A DNA stretch of 64,000 bases from JANQGG01 sp964642175. GTDB lineage: Bacteria; Bacteroidota; Chlorobiia; Chlorobiales; Chloroherpetonaceae. The DNA is taken from NCBI GenBank assembly GCA_964642175.1, contig CAZXOK010000010.1, positions 1-64,000 on the forward strand. Reading direction: 5' to 3'. Numbering within the stretch: position 1 is the first letter of the stretch; each line of letters starts with the position of its first letter. The position numbers and the translations under genes were made by a program. The notes beneath the pieces are model-generated. The model saw only the letters and a program-made list of their open reading frames with translations, ran no database searches and was not told the origin of the DNA. Positions 1-8,608 of the stretch are shown here, piece after piece.

Positions 1-151
1 ATAATTAAAAGTCTTTTTCTGAACTGTATCGTTTTTGGGTAGACTACAGGGTAAAGTTCTGGTTGTTTTGTCTTAGAAAAAATATAGAAAGGAATGCAGC
101 ACGCAAGATGCTTTAATAAAGCAAAAACAAGGGGATGGCTGGCGCGATGAG

Positions 152-394
152 TTACTCGTTATCGCAAATAAGTGATTGAGATGTTTTTAGAATGCCATTT
201 TGAACTGAAATCTTACCGCGCTTGCGTAAGAATGTATAGAGTTCATCAAAGGACATGTTATCTGCAGAACAGGCGTGGAAAATGGCATTATCACCAAAGC
301 GTTTTACGATTTCTTCTTTCAAGCTGTCTTTGGTGTATTGTCTATGCTCATCTAAAAGCATTTCCAGTACTAAATGGCCGTGTATGCTATCCAT
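152..394 (-). CDS. YecH-family (DUF2492) small metal-binding protein
   Basis: An 80-residue protein beginning MDSIHGH. It matches the YecH/DUF2492 pattern I know: an N-terminal HGHxVL, a YTKxSL helix, FGxxAxFHxCSAxxM in the middle and a C-terminal short Cys-containing tail (SLICDNE). The conserved His and Cys residues suggest metal binding, but the biochemical role of the family is not established. The reading frame stays open upstream to 466, but I chose the ATG at 392-394 because GGAG lies just upstream and family members start at MxSIHGH. The longer form would also run into the end of feoB. The gene starts about 40 bp after the feoB stop, so it is probably the last gene of the iron-uptake operon. 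Confidence 0.8.
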   Translation of the reverse strand: MDSIHGHLVLEMLLDEHRQYTKDSLKEEIVKRFGDNAIFHACSADNMSFDELYTFLRKRGKISVQNGILKTSQSLICDNE

Positions 395-434
395 AATATC
401 TCCGGGAAAAAGTCTTAAAAATACAATTGATCCA

Positions 435-2942
435 TTATAGAAAGAATTGCCCAATTTGAAAAACAAAAAACGAGACGATCCATGCCAAAACTGTTGTAAA
501 AGTCATGGAGAAAACGGCCCATTTCCAATGCCCGGCTTCTTTGGCCAGAGTAATCACAACGCCAATGCAAGGAAAATAGATTAATACAAACAATAACAAA
601 CTCAAGGCCGTAAGAGGTGGCGGTGCATCGGATATTGTATTAAAATGTTTTTGAATGCTTCTGGAAAGCTCACCTTCACCGGTATCTTCTTCGGCATCAC
701 TTGCTTTGAAGAGCACACCCATGGTACTGATAACAACTTCTTTTGCTACAATGCCGGTAATTAAACTAATCGTAATTTTCCAGTCAAAACCCAAAGGTTC
801 AAAAACTGGTGATACAGTTTTACCAAGCATACCCAAATAAGATTTTTCAGTTCTCTCAAATTCTTTTTCAGCTTCTAAAGCTGTGATGGAGGTTTTTAAC
901 TGCTCAATCTCTGAGGTATTTCTAAGACTGTTCATTTCAACAGTTTTCTCTGAAATTAACCCATCATAATCCCTGGAGAAAGAGATATCCCTTGGAAAAT
1001 ATTGGAGTGTCCAGATTACGATTGACGCAATCAGAATTAATCCGCCCACTTTTTTCAAATACATGTATGCCCTGAACCACATGTGTTTAAAAACAGATTT
1101 TATGGTAGGTATCCGGTATGGTGGTAATTCCATGACAAACGGGGTTTGCCCGGTTTTAAAGATCAGTTTATTAAAGACATATGAGAACACAACGGCCAAA
1201 GCCATACCAAAGATATACAACGAAAAGAGCATTAAAACCGGGTAAGCAGGAAAGAACGCCCCAACCAGAATGATATAGACCGGCAGACGGGCTGAACAAG
1301 ACATGAACGGGATGATCATCATGGTCAGCAGGCGGTCCTTGGGGTTTTCAATTGTTCGGGTGCCCATAATTGCTGGAACATTGCACCCAAAACCCATCAG
1401 TAATGGTATGAATGATTTGCCATGCAATCCTAAACGATGCATCAGCTTATCCATAATAAAGGCAGCTCTGGCCATGTATCCGGAGTCTTCCATCAGGGCA
1501 ATAAAGAAGAACAGGATCACAATATTGGGTAAAAATACAAGTACGCTACCGGTACCTTCAATAATACCGTTAATGAGCAGATCTTTAATAAAGCCTTCGG
1601 GTATAAGTCCGGAAAGGCCATCTGACAGGCCTCCAACACCCATTTCAATCCAATCCATGGGATAACTGCCCAGCGTAAAGGTGGCCTCAAATAAAATCCA
1701 CAGAAACACCAGAAAGATCGGAAATCCGATAAATTTATGTGTAAGCAGTTTATCAATTTTGTCAGACGTGGAGTGAAGCATCGAGGGTGCTTTTTGCTGC
1801 AGGGTTTCTTTTAGCGCACCTGCAATAAAAGCATATCTTGCTTCAGAGATCAGAGTAGAAGCCTCTTCCTGATAGAGTTTTTCAAGTTGCTCGGCTTCCA
1901 GTTTCGTACAATCAAAAACGGCCTTGAATTTATCCGGATCATCAAAATAGAACTCGGCTGTTTTATCGTTTTCAAGAAGCTGCATGGCTAAAAGCCGGGG
2001 CGATATCTTATCGGTAATTGTGGTAAATGGGGTGATTTCATCCTGAATATGGTCTATAGCGTCTTCAACATCATTATTACATCTCACTTTAATGGCGTTG
2101 TAGGGATTCTTGTCCTGCTCGTATAGGTCAATCACTTTCTCAAAAAGCTCTTTAATTCCTTTTCCCTTTGAAGCAACAGTATCCACGATGGGCATACCCA
2201 GAAGCTGGCTGAGACTGGCCTGATCGAGCTGATCACCACTTTTTTCAAACTCATCGAACATATTCAGGCACATGACCATCTTCAGATCCATATCGATCAG
2301 CTGCGAGGTCAGGTAAAGGTTACGCTCCAGATTTGAGGCATCAACAATATTAATGACAATATCGGGTTGCTCTTCAAGTAAAAATCGTCTGACGAGGGCT
2401 TCATCAGGCGAGTAAGCCGAAAGAGAATAGGTGCCGGGCAGATCATGAATCCGCAGGGTGTGGCCATTGAAATGAATAATTTTAAAAAACGGATTTACCG
2501 TTACGCCGCTGTAATTACCCACGCGTTGATTAGCCCCGGTAAACGCATTAAACAGAGTTGTTTTACCGGAATTGGGATTGCCAACCAGGGCGATATCAAT
2601 AACTGATGATTCTTCTTTGACTTTTCTGGCAATCTTTTGTGGCGGAATCTCCAGGAAACTCCCATGTTCATCATTTGTCTCAGCCATTTCAGGCCCGGAA
2701 ACAACCTGGATCTGTTCAGCTTCGCTTTTACGAAGTGAAATATTGAAGTACATTAATTTGAATTCAATGGGATCGTTCAGCGGTGCGTTTTTGATGCGGG
2801 TAATCACACGACCCCTGGTAAACCCCATTTCATTAATTCGTTTGCGGAATGCACCCCGACCTTTAACTTTCGTAATAACAGCTTGCTGACCTGATTCCAA
2901 ATCTGATAATGTCATCGTTTTCGCGAACTCCCGTTTCAACAT
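435..2942 (-). CDS. feoB: FeoA-FeoB fusion, ferrous iron transporter
   Basis: Inner-membrane Fe(II) importer of 835 residues. A FeoA-type SH3-like domain occupies residues 10-82 and is fused to the FeoB G protein. Visible G-domain motifs are G1 GNPNSGKT at 121-128, a switch region NYSGVT at 143-148, G3 DLPG at 167-170 and G4-like NMFD near 228. The C-terminal half is a polytopic membrane domain with the gate signatures GFGCNVPAIMGTR and PFMSCSARLPVY, then a second gate repeat ending in FPCIGVV. E. coli encodes FeoA separately; FeoA-FeoB fusions are common in Bacteroidota. The ATG at 2942 has no clear ribosome site. An internal ATG at 2915 has GGGAG 12 bases upstream and begins exactly at the FeoA domain (MTLSDL), so it is a credible alternative start. 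A promoter and a palindrome lie upstream. Confidence 0.95.
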   Translation of the reverse strand: MLKREFAKTMTLSDLESGQQAVITKVKGRGAFRKRINEMGFTRGRVITRIKNAPLNDPIEFKLMYFNISLRKSEAEQIQVVSGPEMAETNDEHGSFLEIPPQKIARKVKEESSVIDIALVGNPNSGKTTLFNAFTGANQRVGNYSGVTVNPFFKIIHFNGHTLRIHDLPGTYSLSAYSPDEALVRRFLLEEQPDIVINIVDASNLERNLYLTSQLIDMDLKMVMCLNMFDEFEKSGDQLDQASLSQLLGMPIVDTVASKGKGIKELFEKVIDLYEQDKNPYNAIKVRCNNDVEDAIDHIQDEITPFTTITDKISPRLLAMQLLENDKTAEFYFDDPDKFKAVFDCTKLEAEQLEKLYQEEASTLISEARYAFIAGALKETLQQKAPSMLHSTSDKIDKLLTHKFIGFPIFLVFLWILFEATFTLGSYPMDWIEMGVGGLSDGLSGLIPEGFIKDLLINGIIEGTGSVLVFLPNIVILFFFIALMEDSGYMARAAFIMDKLMHRLGLHGKSFIPLLMGFGCNVPAIMGTRTIENPKDRLLTMMIIPFMSCSARLPVYIILVGAFFPAYPVLMLFSLYIFGMALAVVFSYVFNKLIFKTGQTPFVMELPPYRIPTIKSVFKHMWFRAYMYLKKVGGLILIASIVIWTLQYFPRDISFSRDYDGLISEKTVEMNSLRNTSEIEQLKTSITALEAEKEFERTEKSYLGMLGKTVSPVFEPLGFDWKITISLITGIVAKEVVISTMGVLFKASDAEEDTGEGELSRSIQKHFNTISDAPPPLTALSLLLFVLIYFPCIGVVITLAKEAGHWKWAVFSMTFTTVLAWIVSFFVFQIGQFFL

Positions 2943-2984
2943 TTACTTACAAAAAAATTGAGTACATTATAACAATGGAGCGTT

Positions 2985-2999
2985 TAGACTTTTTGTCTA
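2985..2999. promoter_or_regulatory. Palindrome in feo leader, possible metal-repressor operator
   Basis: TAGAC-N5-GTCTA is a perfect 15-bp inverted repeat with an all-T spacer. It sits roughly 15-30 bases downstream of the predicted feoB transcription start and 43 bp before the start codon, a plausible place for an iron-dependent repressor (DtxR/MntR or Fur type). It does not match the classical Fur box. The operator role is inferred from position and symmetry only. Confidence 0.3.
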
Positions 3000-3019
3000 T
3001 TTAAACTAATACTAAATAA

Positions 3020-3050
3020 CAAAGTTAAACATTTCCCGTCTATTTTAAAA
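3020..3050 (-). promoter_or_regulatory. Bacteroidota-type promoter for feoB
   Basis: On the minus strand, TAACTTTG (3020-3027) fits the TAnnTTTG -7 box exactly. TTTT (3047-3050) stands in for the TTTG -33 element after a 19-base spacer, the preferred spacing in Bacteroidota. The expected start point is near 3013, giving a leader of about 70 bases that contains the palindrome at 2985-2999. Confidence 0.45.
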
Positions 3051-3078
3051 CTCTCTTATCAAGAAACCTTACTCTCTT

Positions 3079-3909
3079 ATGGAAATTGAAAAAACCATCA
3101 GTCTTATTGGGTGCGGTTGGCTGGGTATCCCTATAGGAATAAAGTTATTGGATTGCTGTTGTTATGTTAAAGGCTCAACCCAAACAACAGAAAAGCTACC
3201 TGTTCTGAGAGGTCATGGTATAGAACCGTTTCTTATGAAATTTTCACCGCGTCTTGAAGGCAGTAATACCGATGAGTTTTTCAGCAGCGATGTTGCCATT
3301 ATTATGCTACCGCCTTCACGTGAAATGTCCAAAATGCATGAGTATCCTTTTATGATTGAAACACTCATGCAACATATTCAGGATTCACCTATCGAGAATG
3401 TATTATTTATCAGTTCAACATCAGTATATGGCAATTTAAACCGAAAGGTCACCGAGCAGGATGCCGGTATCGATACTTCCGGAATGGGACAGATTATTCT
3501 GGATGCAGAAAAAATTGTGTCTGAAACCAGTGAAATTAAAAGTACCATCCTGCGGTTTTCAGGATTATTTGGACCGGGACGAAATCCTGGGCGATTCTTT
3601 GCCGGTAAAAGCCACTTAAAAGGCGGTGGCGATCCGGTGAACTTTATTCATCTGGATGATTGCCTGAACATTATGTGTAAGGTTATTGAACATAATGTTT
3701 GGGGAGAAATCTTTAATGCTTCATCTGATGAGCATCCAACCAAAAAACATTTCTACACCACGGCTGCAGAGCTGTCGAATTTGAAACTGCCTGAATATGA
3801 AGATGAGCATACCACAGCATATAAAATTATTGACTCCAGTGCTCTGAAAAATGCGCTCAACTATGAGTTCAAGTATCCGAATCCTTTGGATGCGCTAAAA
3901 GGATTATAG
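3079..3909 (+). CDS. NAD(P)-binding epimerase, YeeZ-like (SDR)
   Basis: A 276-residue atypical short-chain dehydrogenase/epimerase. The N-terminal Rossmann motif GCGWLG (residues 11-16) replaces the usual GxxGxxG. ISSTSVYG (about 112-119) carries the Ser/Tyr region of extended SDRs, but no clear downstream YxxxK pair is visible; the equivalent position reads ILDAEK. RFSGLFGPGRNP and FIHLDD are typical of extended SDR and YeeZ-type proteins. The substrate is unknown. The gene is read away from feoB across a 136-bp intergenic region, and its 3' end overlaps the convergent esterase gene by 6 bp. Confidence 0.8.
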   Translation: MEIEKTISLIGCGWLGIPIGIKLLDCCCYVKGSTQTTEKLPVLRGHGIEPFLMKFSPRLEGSNTDEFFSSDVAIIMLPPSREMSKMHEYPFMIETLMQHIQDSPIENVLFISSTSVYGNLNRKVTEQDAGIDTSGMGQIILDAEKIVSETSEIKSTILRFSGLFGPGRNPGRFFAGKSHLKGGGDPVNFIHLDDCLNIMCKVIEHNVWGEIFNASSDEHPTKKHFYTTAAELSNLKLPEYEDEHTTAYKIIDSSALKNALNYEFKYPNPLDALKGL

Positions 3910-4560
3910 TTTTTCTTCTAATACCGGTTCCAATGTTTTCCAAACCGTTTCGGCAATAATCTTATGGCCTTCCGAAGTTGGATGAATGCCATCCGGCAGA
4001 TTCAGTTTCGGATTGCCTGCTACATCTTTCAGTAAAAAAGGGATCAGTGGTAAGTTGTTTTTTTGGGCAAGACTTGGAAATATCTCCCTGAATTTACTGG
4101 CATATTCAGGGCCAAGGTTTGGGGGCACTTGCATACCGGCCAGGATAATGGAAACTTCAGGATTTTTTGATTTTACACGATCAATTATACCCTGCAGGTT
4201 CTTTTCAGTAAGATCTGTGGAAATTCCTCTCAACCCATCATTGGCGCCCAACTCCAAAACCAAAACATCAACCGGGTTTTTCAGCAACCAGTTTATTCGG
4301 CGCAATCCTCCCGAAGACGTTTCGCCGCTTAAACCGGCATTTTTAACGGTATAAGGCCAATTTAAGGCTTTGATTTTTTCCTGGATCAGCGCCGGAAACG
4401 CATCGTCGGGATTCAGACGAAAGCCTGCTGTTAAACTGTTACCCAGAAAAAGAATGGTTTGTTTTGACTTTGAGGTCTGTGTTGCATCGGGTTTTGCTTC
4501 TAATGAACCAGGTGAAAAAAGTAAAGGAAGTAAGAGAACAGAAATAAATAATTGTAACAT
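3904..4560 (-). CDS. tesA: Secreted SGNH esterase/lysophospholipase (TesA-like)
   Basis: A 218-residue SGNH hydrolase with an N-terminal signal peptide (about residues 1-22). Block I reads GNSL instead of GDSL, with nucleophile Ser42. Block II is GLSGETS (Gly79 region) and block III is GANDG with Asn107. Block V is DGIHPT, with Asp190 and His193 completing the triad. E. coli TesA (thioesterase I/protease I/lysophospholipase L1) has the same architecture and acts in the periplasm. The position is telling: tesA is divergent from a YbbA/YbbP ABC transporter here, as in E. coli. That conserved pairing suggests the transporter extracts or moves a lipid or ester handled by this enzyme, though this remains inference. 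Confidence 0.9.
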   Translation of the reverse strand: MLQLFISVLLLPLLFSPGSLEAKPDATQTSKSKQTILFLGNSLTAGFRLNPDDAFPALIQEKIKALNWPYTVKNAGLSGETSSGGLRRINWLLKNPVDVLVLELGANDGLRGISTDLTEKNLQGIIDRVKSKNPEVSIILAGMQVPPNLGPEYASKFREIFPSLAQKNNLPLIPFLLKDVAGNPKLNLPDGIHPTSEGHKIIAETVWKTLEPVLEEKL

Positions 4561-4661
4561 TTTAAAAAGATAGCAACATTTAAAAAGGGTATAACGAATT
4601 TTTAAAAACGAATTGCGATTAGTTCTGTTACATTAACAACACTAACATAATAACACATTCC

Positions 4662-5387
4662 ATGAGTCTGGCATTAGAAGTAAAAAACCTTACTAAAATA
4701 TACAATTCAGGTTCAAGTCCCCTCACGGTTTTAGACAACATTACATTTTCTTTACAGGAGGGTAAAACCTGTTCCATAATAGGGCCTTCCGGAAGTGGTA
4801 AAACCACGCTTATGGGATTGTGTGCCGGATTAGATCAGCCAAGTTCAGGAGATATTATCCTGCATGGTGTTAAATTAAACGACCTTTCAGAAGATCAGCT
4901 GGCCCAGACCCGAAACCAGTATGTTGGATTTGTGTTTCAGAATTTTCAGCTCATCCCAACACTGACAGCCATCGAGAATGTAATGGTTCCGGTAGAGTTA
5001 CAGGCAAAATCCTCTCCAAAATCCCTGGCTAAAGAATTACTCGACAAAGTTGGCCTGGGCGACCGATTGAATCATTATCCGGTCCAGCTTTCAGGCGGAG
5101 AACAGCAACGCGTAGCCCTGGCACGGGCCTTTATCAATAAACCTTCCATTTTGTTTGCCGATGAACCAACCGGCAACCTGGATGATGAAACCAGCCATGA
5201 GATTGAAACGCTGTTATTTGATTTAAACAAGCAAGCCGGCACAACCCTGGTTATTGTTACCCACGATTTGGAACTGGCCGATAAAACCTCGCAAATTATG
5301 CGTATTAAAAACGGAAAGCTCCAGGACGATCATTCAACTTCCTTCAACGATACCGACCAGGCTAATGTGGTTTCGGATATAGCTTAG
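4662..5387 (+). CDS. ybbA: ABC transporter ATPase, YbbA/LolD type
   Basis: A 241-residue ABC ATPase of the MacB/LolD/YbbA group. It shows Walker A GPSGSGKTT (about residues 42-50), a Q-loop VFQNFQLIP, signature LSGGEQQRVALARA, Walker B ILFADEPTGNLD and the switch His in VTHD. The final 25 residues are a charged tail of no known role. It is followed after 9 bp by the FtsX-like permease, so the two make one transporter. The ATG start at 4662 has no strong ribosome site. The intergenic region shared with tesA (4561-4661) holds both promoters, but I could not place either convincingly. Confidence 0.93.
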   Translation: MSLALEVKNLTKIYNSGSSPLTVLDNITFSLQEGKTCSIIGPSGSGKTTLMGLCAGLDQPSSGDIILHGVKLNDLSEDQLAQTRNQYVGFVFQNFQLIPTLTAIENVMVPVELQAKSSPKSLAKELLDKVGLGDRLNHYPVQLSGGEQQRVALARAFINKPSILFADEPTGNLDDETSHEIETLLFDLNKQAGTTLVIVTHDLELADKTSQIMRIKNGKLQDDHSTSFNDTDQANVVSDIA

Positions 5388-5396
5388 GCCATTGAA

Positions 5397-7955
5397 ATGA
5401 ACACCTATCAAGCAATACTATGGAGTTTAAAAATGGCCTGGCGGGATAGTCGGACATATCGCCGCAAGCTCTTATTTTTCACCTCGGCTATAGTTCTGGG
5501 CACAGCAGCCCTGGTAGCTATTAACTCCCTGAAAGAAAACCTGATCCAATCTGTTTTGGGAGAATCCAAATCCTTGCTTGGCGCAGACCTCGTTGTGGAA
5601 AGTTCAGAACCTTTTGAGGCAAATCAAATGCGCATTTTGGATTCACTGGGTCGAACTGGGGATGATATTGCCAAAGAAGTAAGTTTTTCTTCCATGGTGC
5701 TTTCGAAATCAACCGGCAAAACCCGACTGGCCCAGGTAAGAGCGCTTGAAGGTGAGTTCCCGTTTTACGGAGATTTTGAAACTGAACCTGCTGGTGCCAA
5801 ATCCAGACTCTCAACCGGAAACCACGCCCTTGTGGATGAAGGACTCCTGATTTTTTTTAACGCCAGTGTTGGAGATACCCTGAAAGTTGGTAAGCTGGAG
5901 TTCGAGATCGTGGGAAAATTAAAAGAGATTCCCGGAGAAGCGGCCCTCCAAACATTTGTTGGTCCGCGTGTCTATATCCCTCTTGAAAAACTCCCTGAAA
6001 CCAAGCTTATCCAGCCGGGCAGCCGCACGAAACATAAGGTATTTTATAAACTCGGCGATCAGGATAATCGCGAGGAGATAGTTGCGGGCCTTAAGCCTCA
6101 GCTGGATCTGGCTTTAACTCAAATTATTACCCCGGAAGACCGTCAGCAATCAATCGGGCGTGCTATTGAAAATCTCTACCGTTTTCTGAATCTGACCGGT
6201 TTTGTTGCCCTCTTATTGGGAAGTATTGGCATTGCCAGTGCTGTAAATGTATATGTCAAGCAAAAACTCGAGACAATAGCCACCATAAGATGTTTAGGGG
6301 TGAAATCCTGGCAGACATTGCTGATCTACCTTTCACAGGCTATGGCTATGGGTGTGATAGGGACAATATCCGGAGCACTTTTAGGGGTTGGGGTTCAATT
6401 TATGCTTCCTTTTCTTTTATCGGACTTGTTTCCCGTTGATATTCAAATTCATTTATCCCCTCTGTCCATTCTTCAGGCCGCAGCCATTAGCCTGGGTATC
6501 ACATTGAATTTTGCCCTTCTTCCATTGATATCTGTCAGGCGAGTCTCACCATTAAGAGCCATAAGGTCAGGTTACGACGACAATTCGCATCAGGAAAAAG
6601 ACCCCCTTCGATGGTTAGTTTATGTGCTGATCGTTTTGGGTATATGTGTTTTCTCGGTCTTTCAGATTAACTCACCCGGTCTGGCCTGGTGGTATGGGTT
6701 GATTTTCCCATTAGCTGTTGGTATTGCACTGGCATTTTTAGGTGGTATCGCAAAAATCCTGATTGTTGGTCTCAAAAGATTTTTCCCCTCATCAGCCGGT
6801 TACGTCTGGCGGCAGGGTTTATCCAATCTGTTCCGACCCAACAACCAAACCGTGGTTTTGATCCTGACCATTGGGCTGGGTACGTTTTTCATAACCACGC
6901 TGTACTTTACCCAGGATTCCATTTTAAAACAGGTCAATGTTGCCGATCGAAACGGCCAGCCAAATCTGATCCTGTTCGACATTCAACCTGATCAGAAAGA
7001 AGGCGTGGAAAGTTTACTGGCCGATAAAAATCTCTCGGTTATCCAGTCTGTTCCGATCGTAACAATGCGTTTTTCAGAAGTGGGTGGTGTAAAAGTTAAA
7101 AATCTTGACCGCGATTCCACAAAGAACAATACACTCTTTTTTGAGTACCGAACCACGTACCGTGATACATTAAACGAAACCGAAAAAATTCTTGAAGGCA
7201 CGTTTCACTCCGGTATGCAGGGCACCGAAAACGTTGTAGAGGTTTCAATAGCTTCTTTCCTTGCCGAGAGGCTTGAATTAAGCCTTGGCGATACCATAAC
7301 GTTTGATGTTCAGGGTGTTGAGTTACCGGCTATACTGACTAGTATTCGTCAGTTGAATTTTTCACGAATTCAACCCAGCTTTTCGATCGTGTTCCCGACA
7401 GGCGTCCTCGAAAAGGCTCCTCAGTTTTACGCCATGGTAACGCGTACAGAAAATTCAAAAGAATCTGCTTTGTTTCAAAAGGCATTGATTGAATCCTTTC
7501 CAAATGTGTCTTCCATCGACCTGGAACTGATTCTTCAGACCCTTGATGGTGTATTGAGTAAAATCACCCTTGTGATCCAATTTATGGCAGGATTCAGCAT
7601 TGTTACCGGATTTCTGGTTTTGGGTGGTGCGGTTTTAACCAGCCGGTTTCAACGCATTCGCGAAAGTGTCTTGTTGCGATCCCTCGGAGCTGTAAAAAAG
7701 CAGGTGATTCAGATTATGGTTATTGAGTATTTCTTCCTGGGTATTGTATCGGCGGTTATCGGTGTAGGCTTGTCGTTGCTGAGCAGTTGGGGGCTTACCC
7801 AGTTTATTTTTGATTCGACTTATGTGATTAATCTCTCAGCTGTCTTTATTGCTATCTCTGTTGTGGTAGGATTAACCATTCTTATCGGTTTATTGATCAG
7901 CCGCGGCATTCATTCGCGCCCTCCACTAGAAATTCTTCGTGTTGAAGCTACATGA
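5397..7955 (+). CDS. ybbP: FtsX-family ABC permease, YbbP-like
   Basis: An 852-residue inner-membrane permease with the YbbP layout. One N-terminal transmembrane helix (about 26-46) is followed by a large periplasmic MacB-like domain (about 50-240), then an FtsX block of helices (about 258-385) containing the cytoplasmic coupling segment ETIATIRCLGVKSWQ. Two further helices follow (about 405-455), then a second periplasmic domain (about 510-720) and a C-terminal FtsX block (about 735-850) containing ESVLLRSLGAVKKQV. E. coli YbbP is about 800 residues. Proteins of this type do mechanotransmission rather than channel transport. The substrate is not known; the link with TesA suggests lipids. Confidence 0.9.
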   Translation: MNTYQAILWSLKMAWRDSRTYRRKLLFFTSAIVLGTAALVAINSLKENLIQSVLGESKSLLGADLVVESSEPFEANQMRILDSLGRTGDDIAKEVSFSSMVLSKSTGKTRLAQVRALEGEFPFYGDFETEPAGAKSRLSTGNHALVDEGLLIFFNASVGDTLKVGKLEFEIVGKLKEIPGEAALQTFVGPRVYIPLEKLPETKLIQPGSRTKHKVFYKLGDQDNREEIVAGLKPQLDLALTQIITPEDRQQSIGRAIENLYRFLNLTGFVALLLGSIGIASAVNVYVKQKLETIATIRCLGVKSWQTLLIYLSQAMAMGVIGTISGALLGVGVQFMLPFLLSDLFPVDIQIHLSPLSILQAAAISLGITLNFALLPLISVRRVSPLRAIRSGYDDNSHQEKDPLRWLVYVLIVLGICVFSVFQINSPGLAWWYGLIFPLAVGIALAFLGGIAKILIVGLKRFFPSSAGYVWRQGLSNLFRPNNQTVVLILTIGLGTFFITTLYFTQDSILKQVNVADRNGQPNLILFDIQPDQKEGVESLLADKNLSVIQSVPIVTMRFSEVGGVKVKNLDRDSTKNNTLFFEYRTTYRDTLNETEKILEGTFHSGMQGTENVVEVSIASFLAERLELSLGDTITFDVQGVELPAILTSIRQLNFSRIQPSFSIVFPTGVLEKAPQFYAMVTRTENSKESALFQKALIESFPNVSSIDLELILQTLDGVLSKITLVIQFMAGFSIVTGFLVLGGAVLTSRFQRIRESVLLRSLGAVKKQVIQIMVIEYFFLGIVSAVIGVGLSLLSSWGLTQFIFDSTYVINLSAVFIAISVVVGLTILIGLLISRGIHSRPPLEILRVEAT

Positions 7956-8256
7956 TCATTGACTCTTAGCTACTAAGGTTATTGTTTCGCAAGATCAGAC
8001 CTGGATTTTGACTTTAGGAAGTGAAATACCCATTGGCATTCGTTTAAGAAATAAGCTCATGATTCTGATGCCCCTCCCAGACTATCCAACCTTTTAAGTT
8101 TGTTCGTACTTTATTTCTCTCTAAGAGAATTAATGTTTGGTTTTGAATTTAACTCTTGATAAAATCCAGTAACCCCCGCATATTACCTGATTGATTTAAT
8201 AATATTCTGAGATCAGTATCCAGAGTTAAAAAACGAACCTTAAATTTTAGATAATC
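7956..8256. other. Intergenic, nothing recognised
   Basis: About 300 bp between the ybbP stop and the thiamine-binding protein gene. I found no tRNA-like fold, terminator hairpin with a T-tract, or open frame worth calling. The promoter of the downstream 8.2-12.5 kb gene run should lie here, but no box matches well enough to report. Confidence 0.5.
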
Positions 8257-8553
8257 ATGAATGTTATTGTTGATATTTCCATTGTGCCTTTAGGGGTAGG
8301 GGTATCAGTTTCTAAATACGTAGCAGCTTGTGAAAAGGTCTTCAAAGATGCCGGGCTTTCGACCCAACTGCATGCATACGGTACCAACATAGAAGGCGAG
8401 TGGGATGATGTTTTTGCCGCCATTAAAAAATGCCACGAAGTGGTTCACGAAATGGGCGCTCCTCGAATTACCGCTTCTATAAGAATGGGAACCCGTACCG
8501 ACCGTAAGCAAACCATAATCGACAAGATCAAGAGCGTTGAAACCAAATTATAA
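8257..8553 (+). CDS. MTH1187-family thiamine-binding protein (DUF77)
   Basis: A 98-residue protein of the MTH1187/YqgV (DUF77) family. It begins MNVIVDISIVPLG and carries the typical segments VSKYVAAC, YGTNIEGEWD and GAPRITASIRMGTRTDR. Family members are ferredoxin-like fold tetramers related to YkoF and are reported to bind thiamine. The cellular role is not established; sequestration or delivery to a transporter are the usual proposals. It precedes the HD-domain gene by 55 bp on the same strand and may be co-transcribed with it. Confidence 0.85.
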   Translation: MNVIVDISIVPLGVGVSVSKYVAACEKVFKDAGLSTQLHAYGTNIEGEWDDVFAAIKKCHEVVHEMGAPRITASIRMGTRTDRKQTIIDKIKSVETKL

Positions 8554-8608
8554 TCCGGGTTGTGCAGGAGAGCATGATCTTTAGAATCAACAACCCAAAT
8601 CCCTTTTC

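Noticed and set aside
172..440. Two plus-strand open frames opposite the YecH-like gene
   Set aside because: They are shadows of the minus-strand gene, which has family motifs and a ribosome site.
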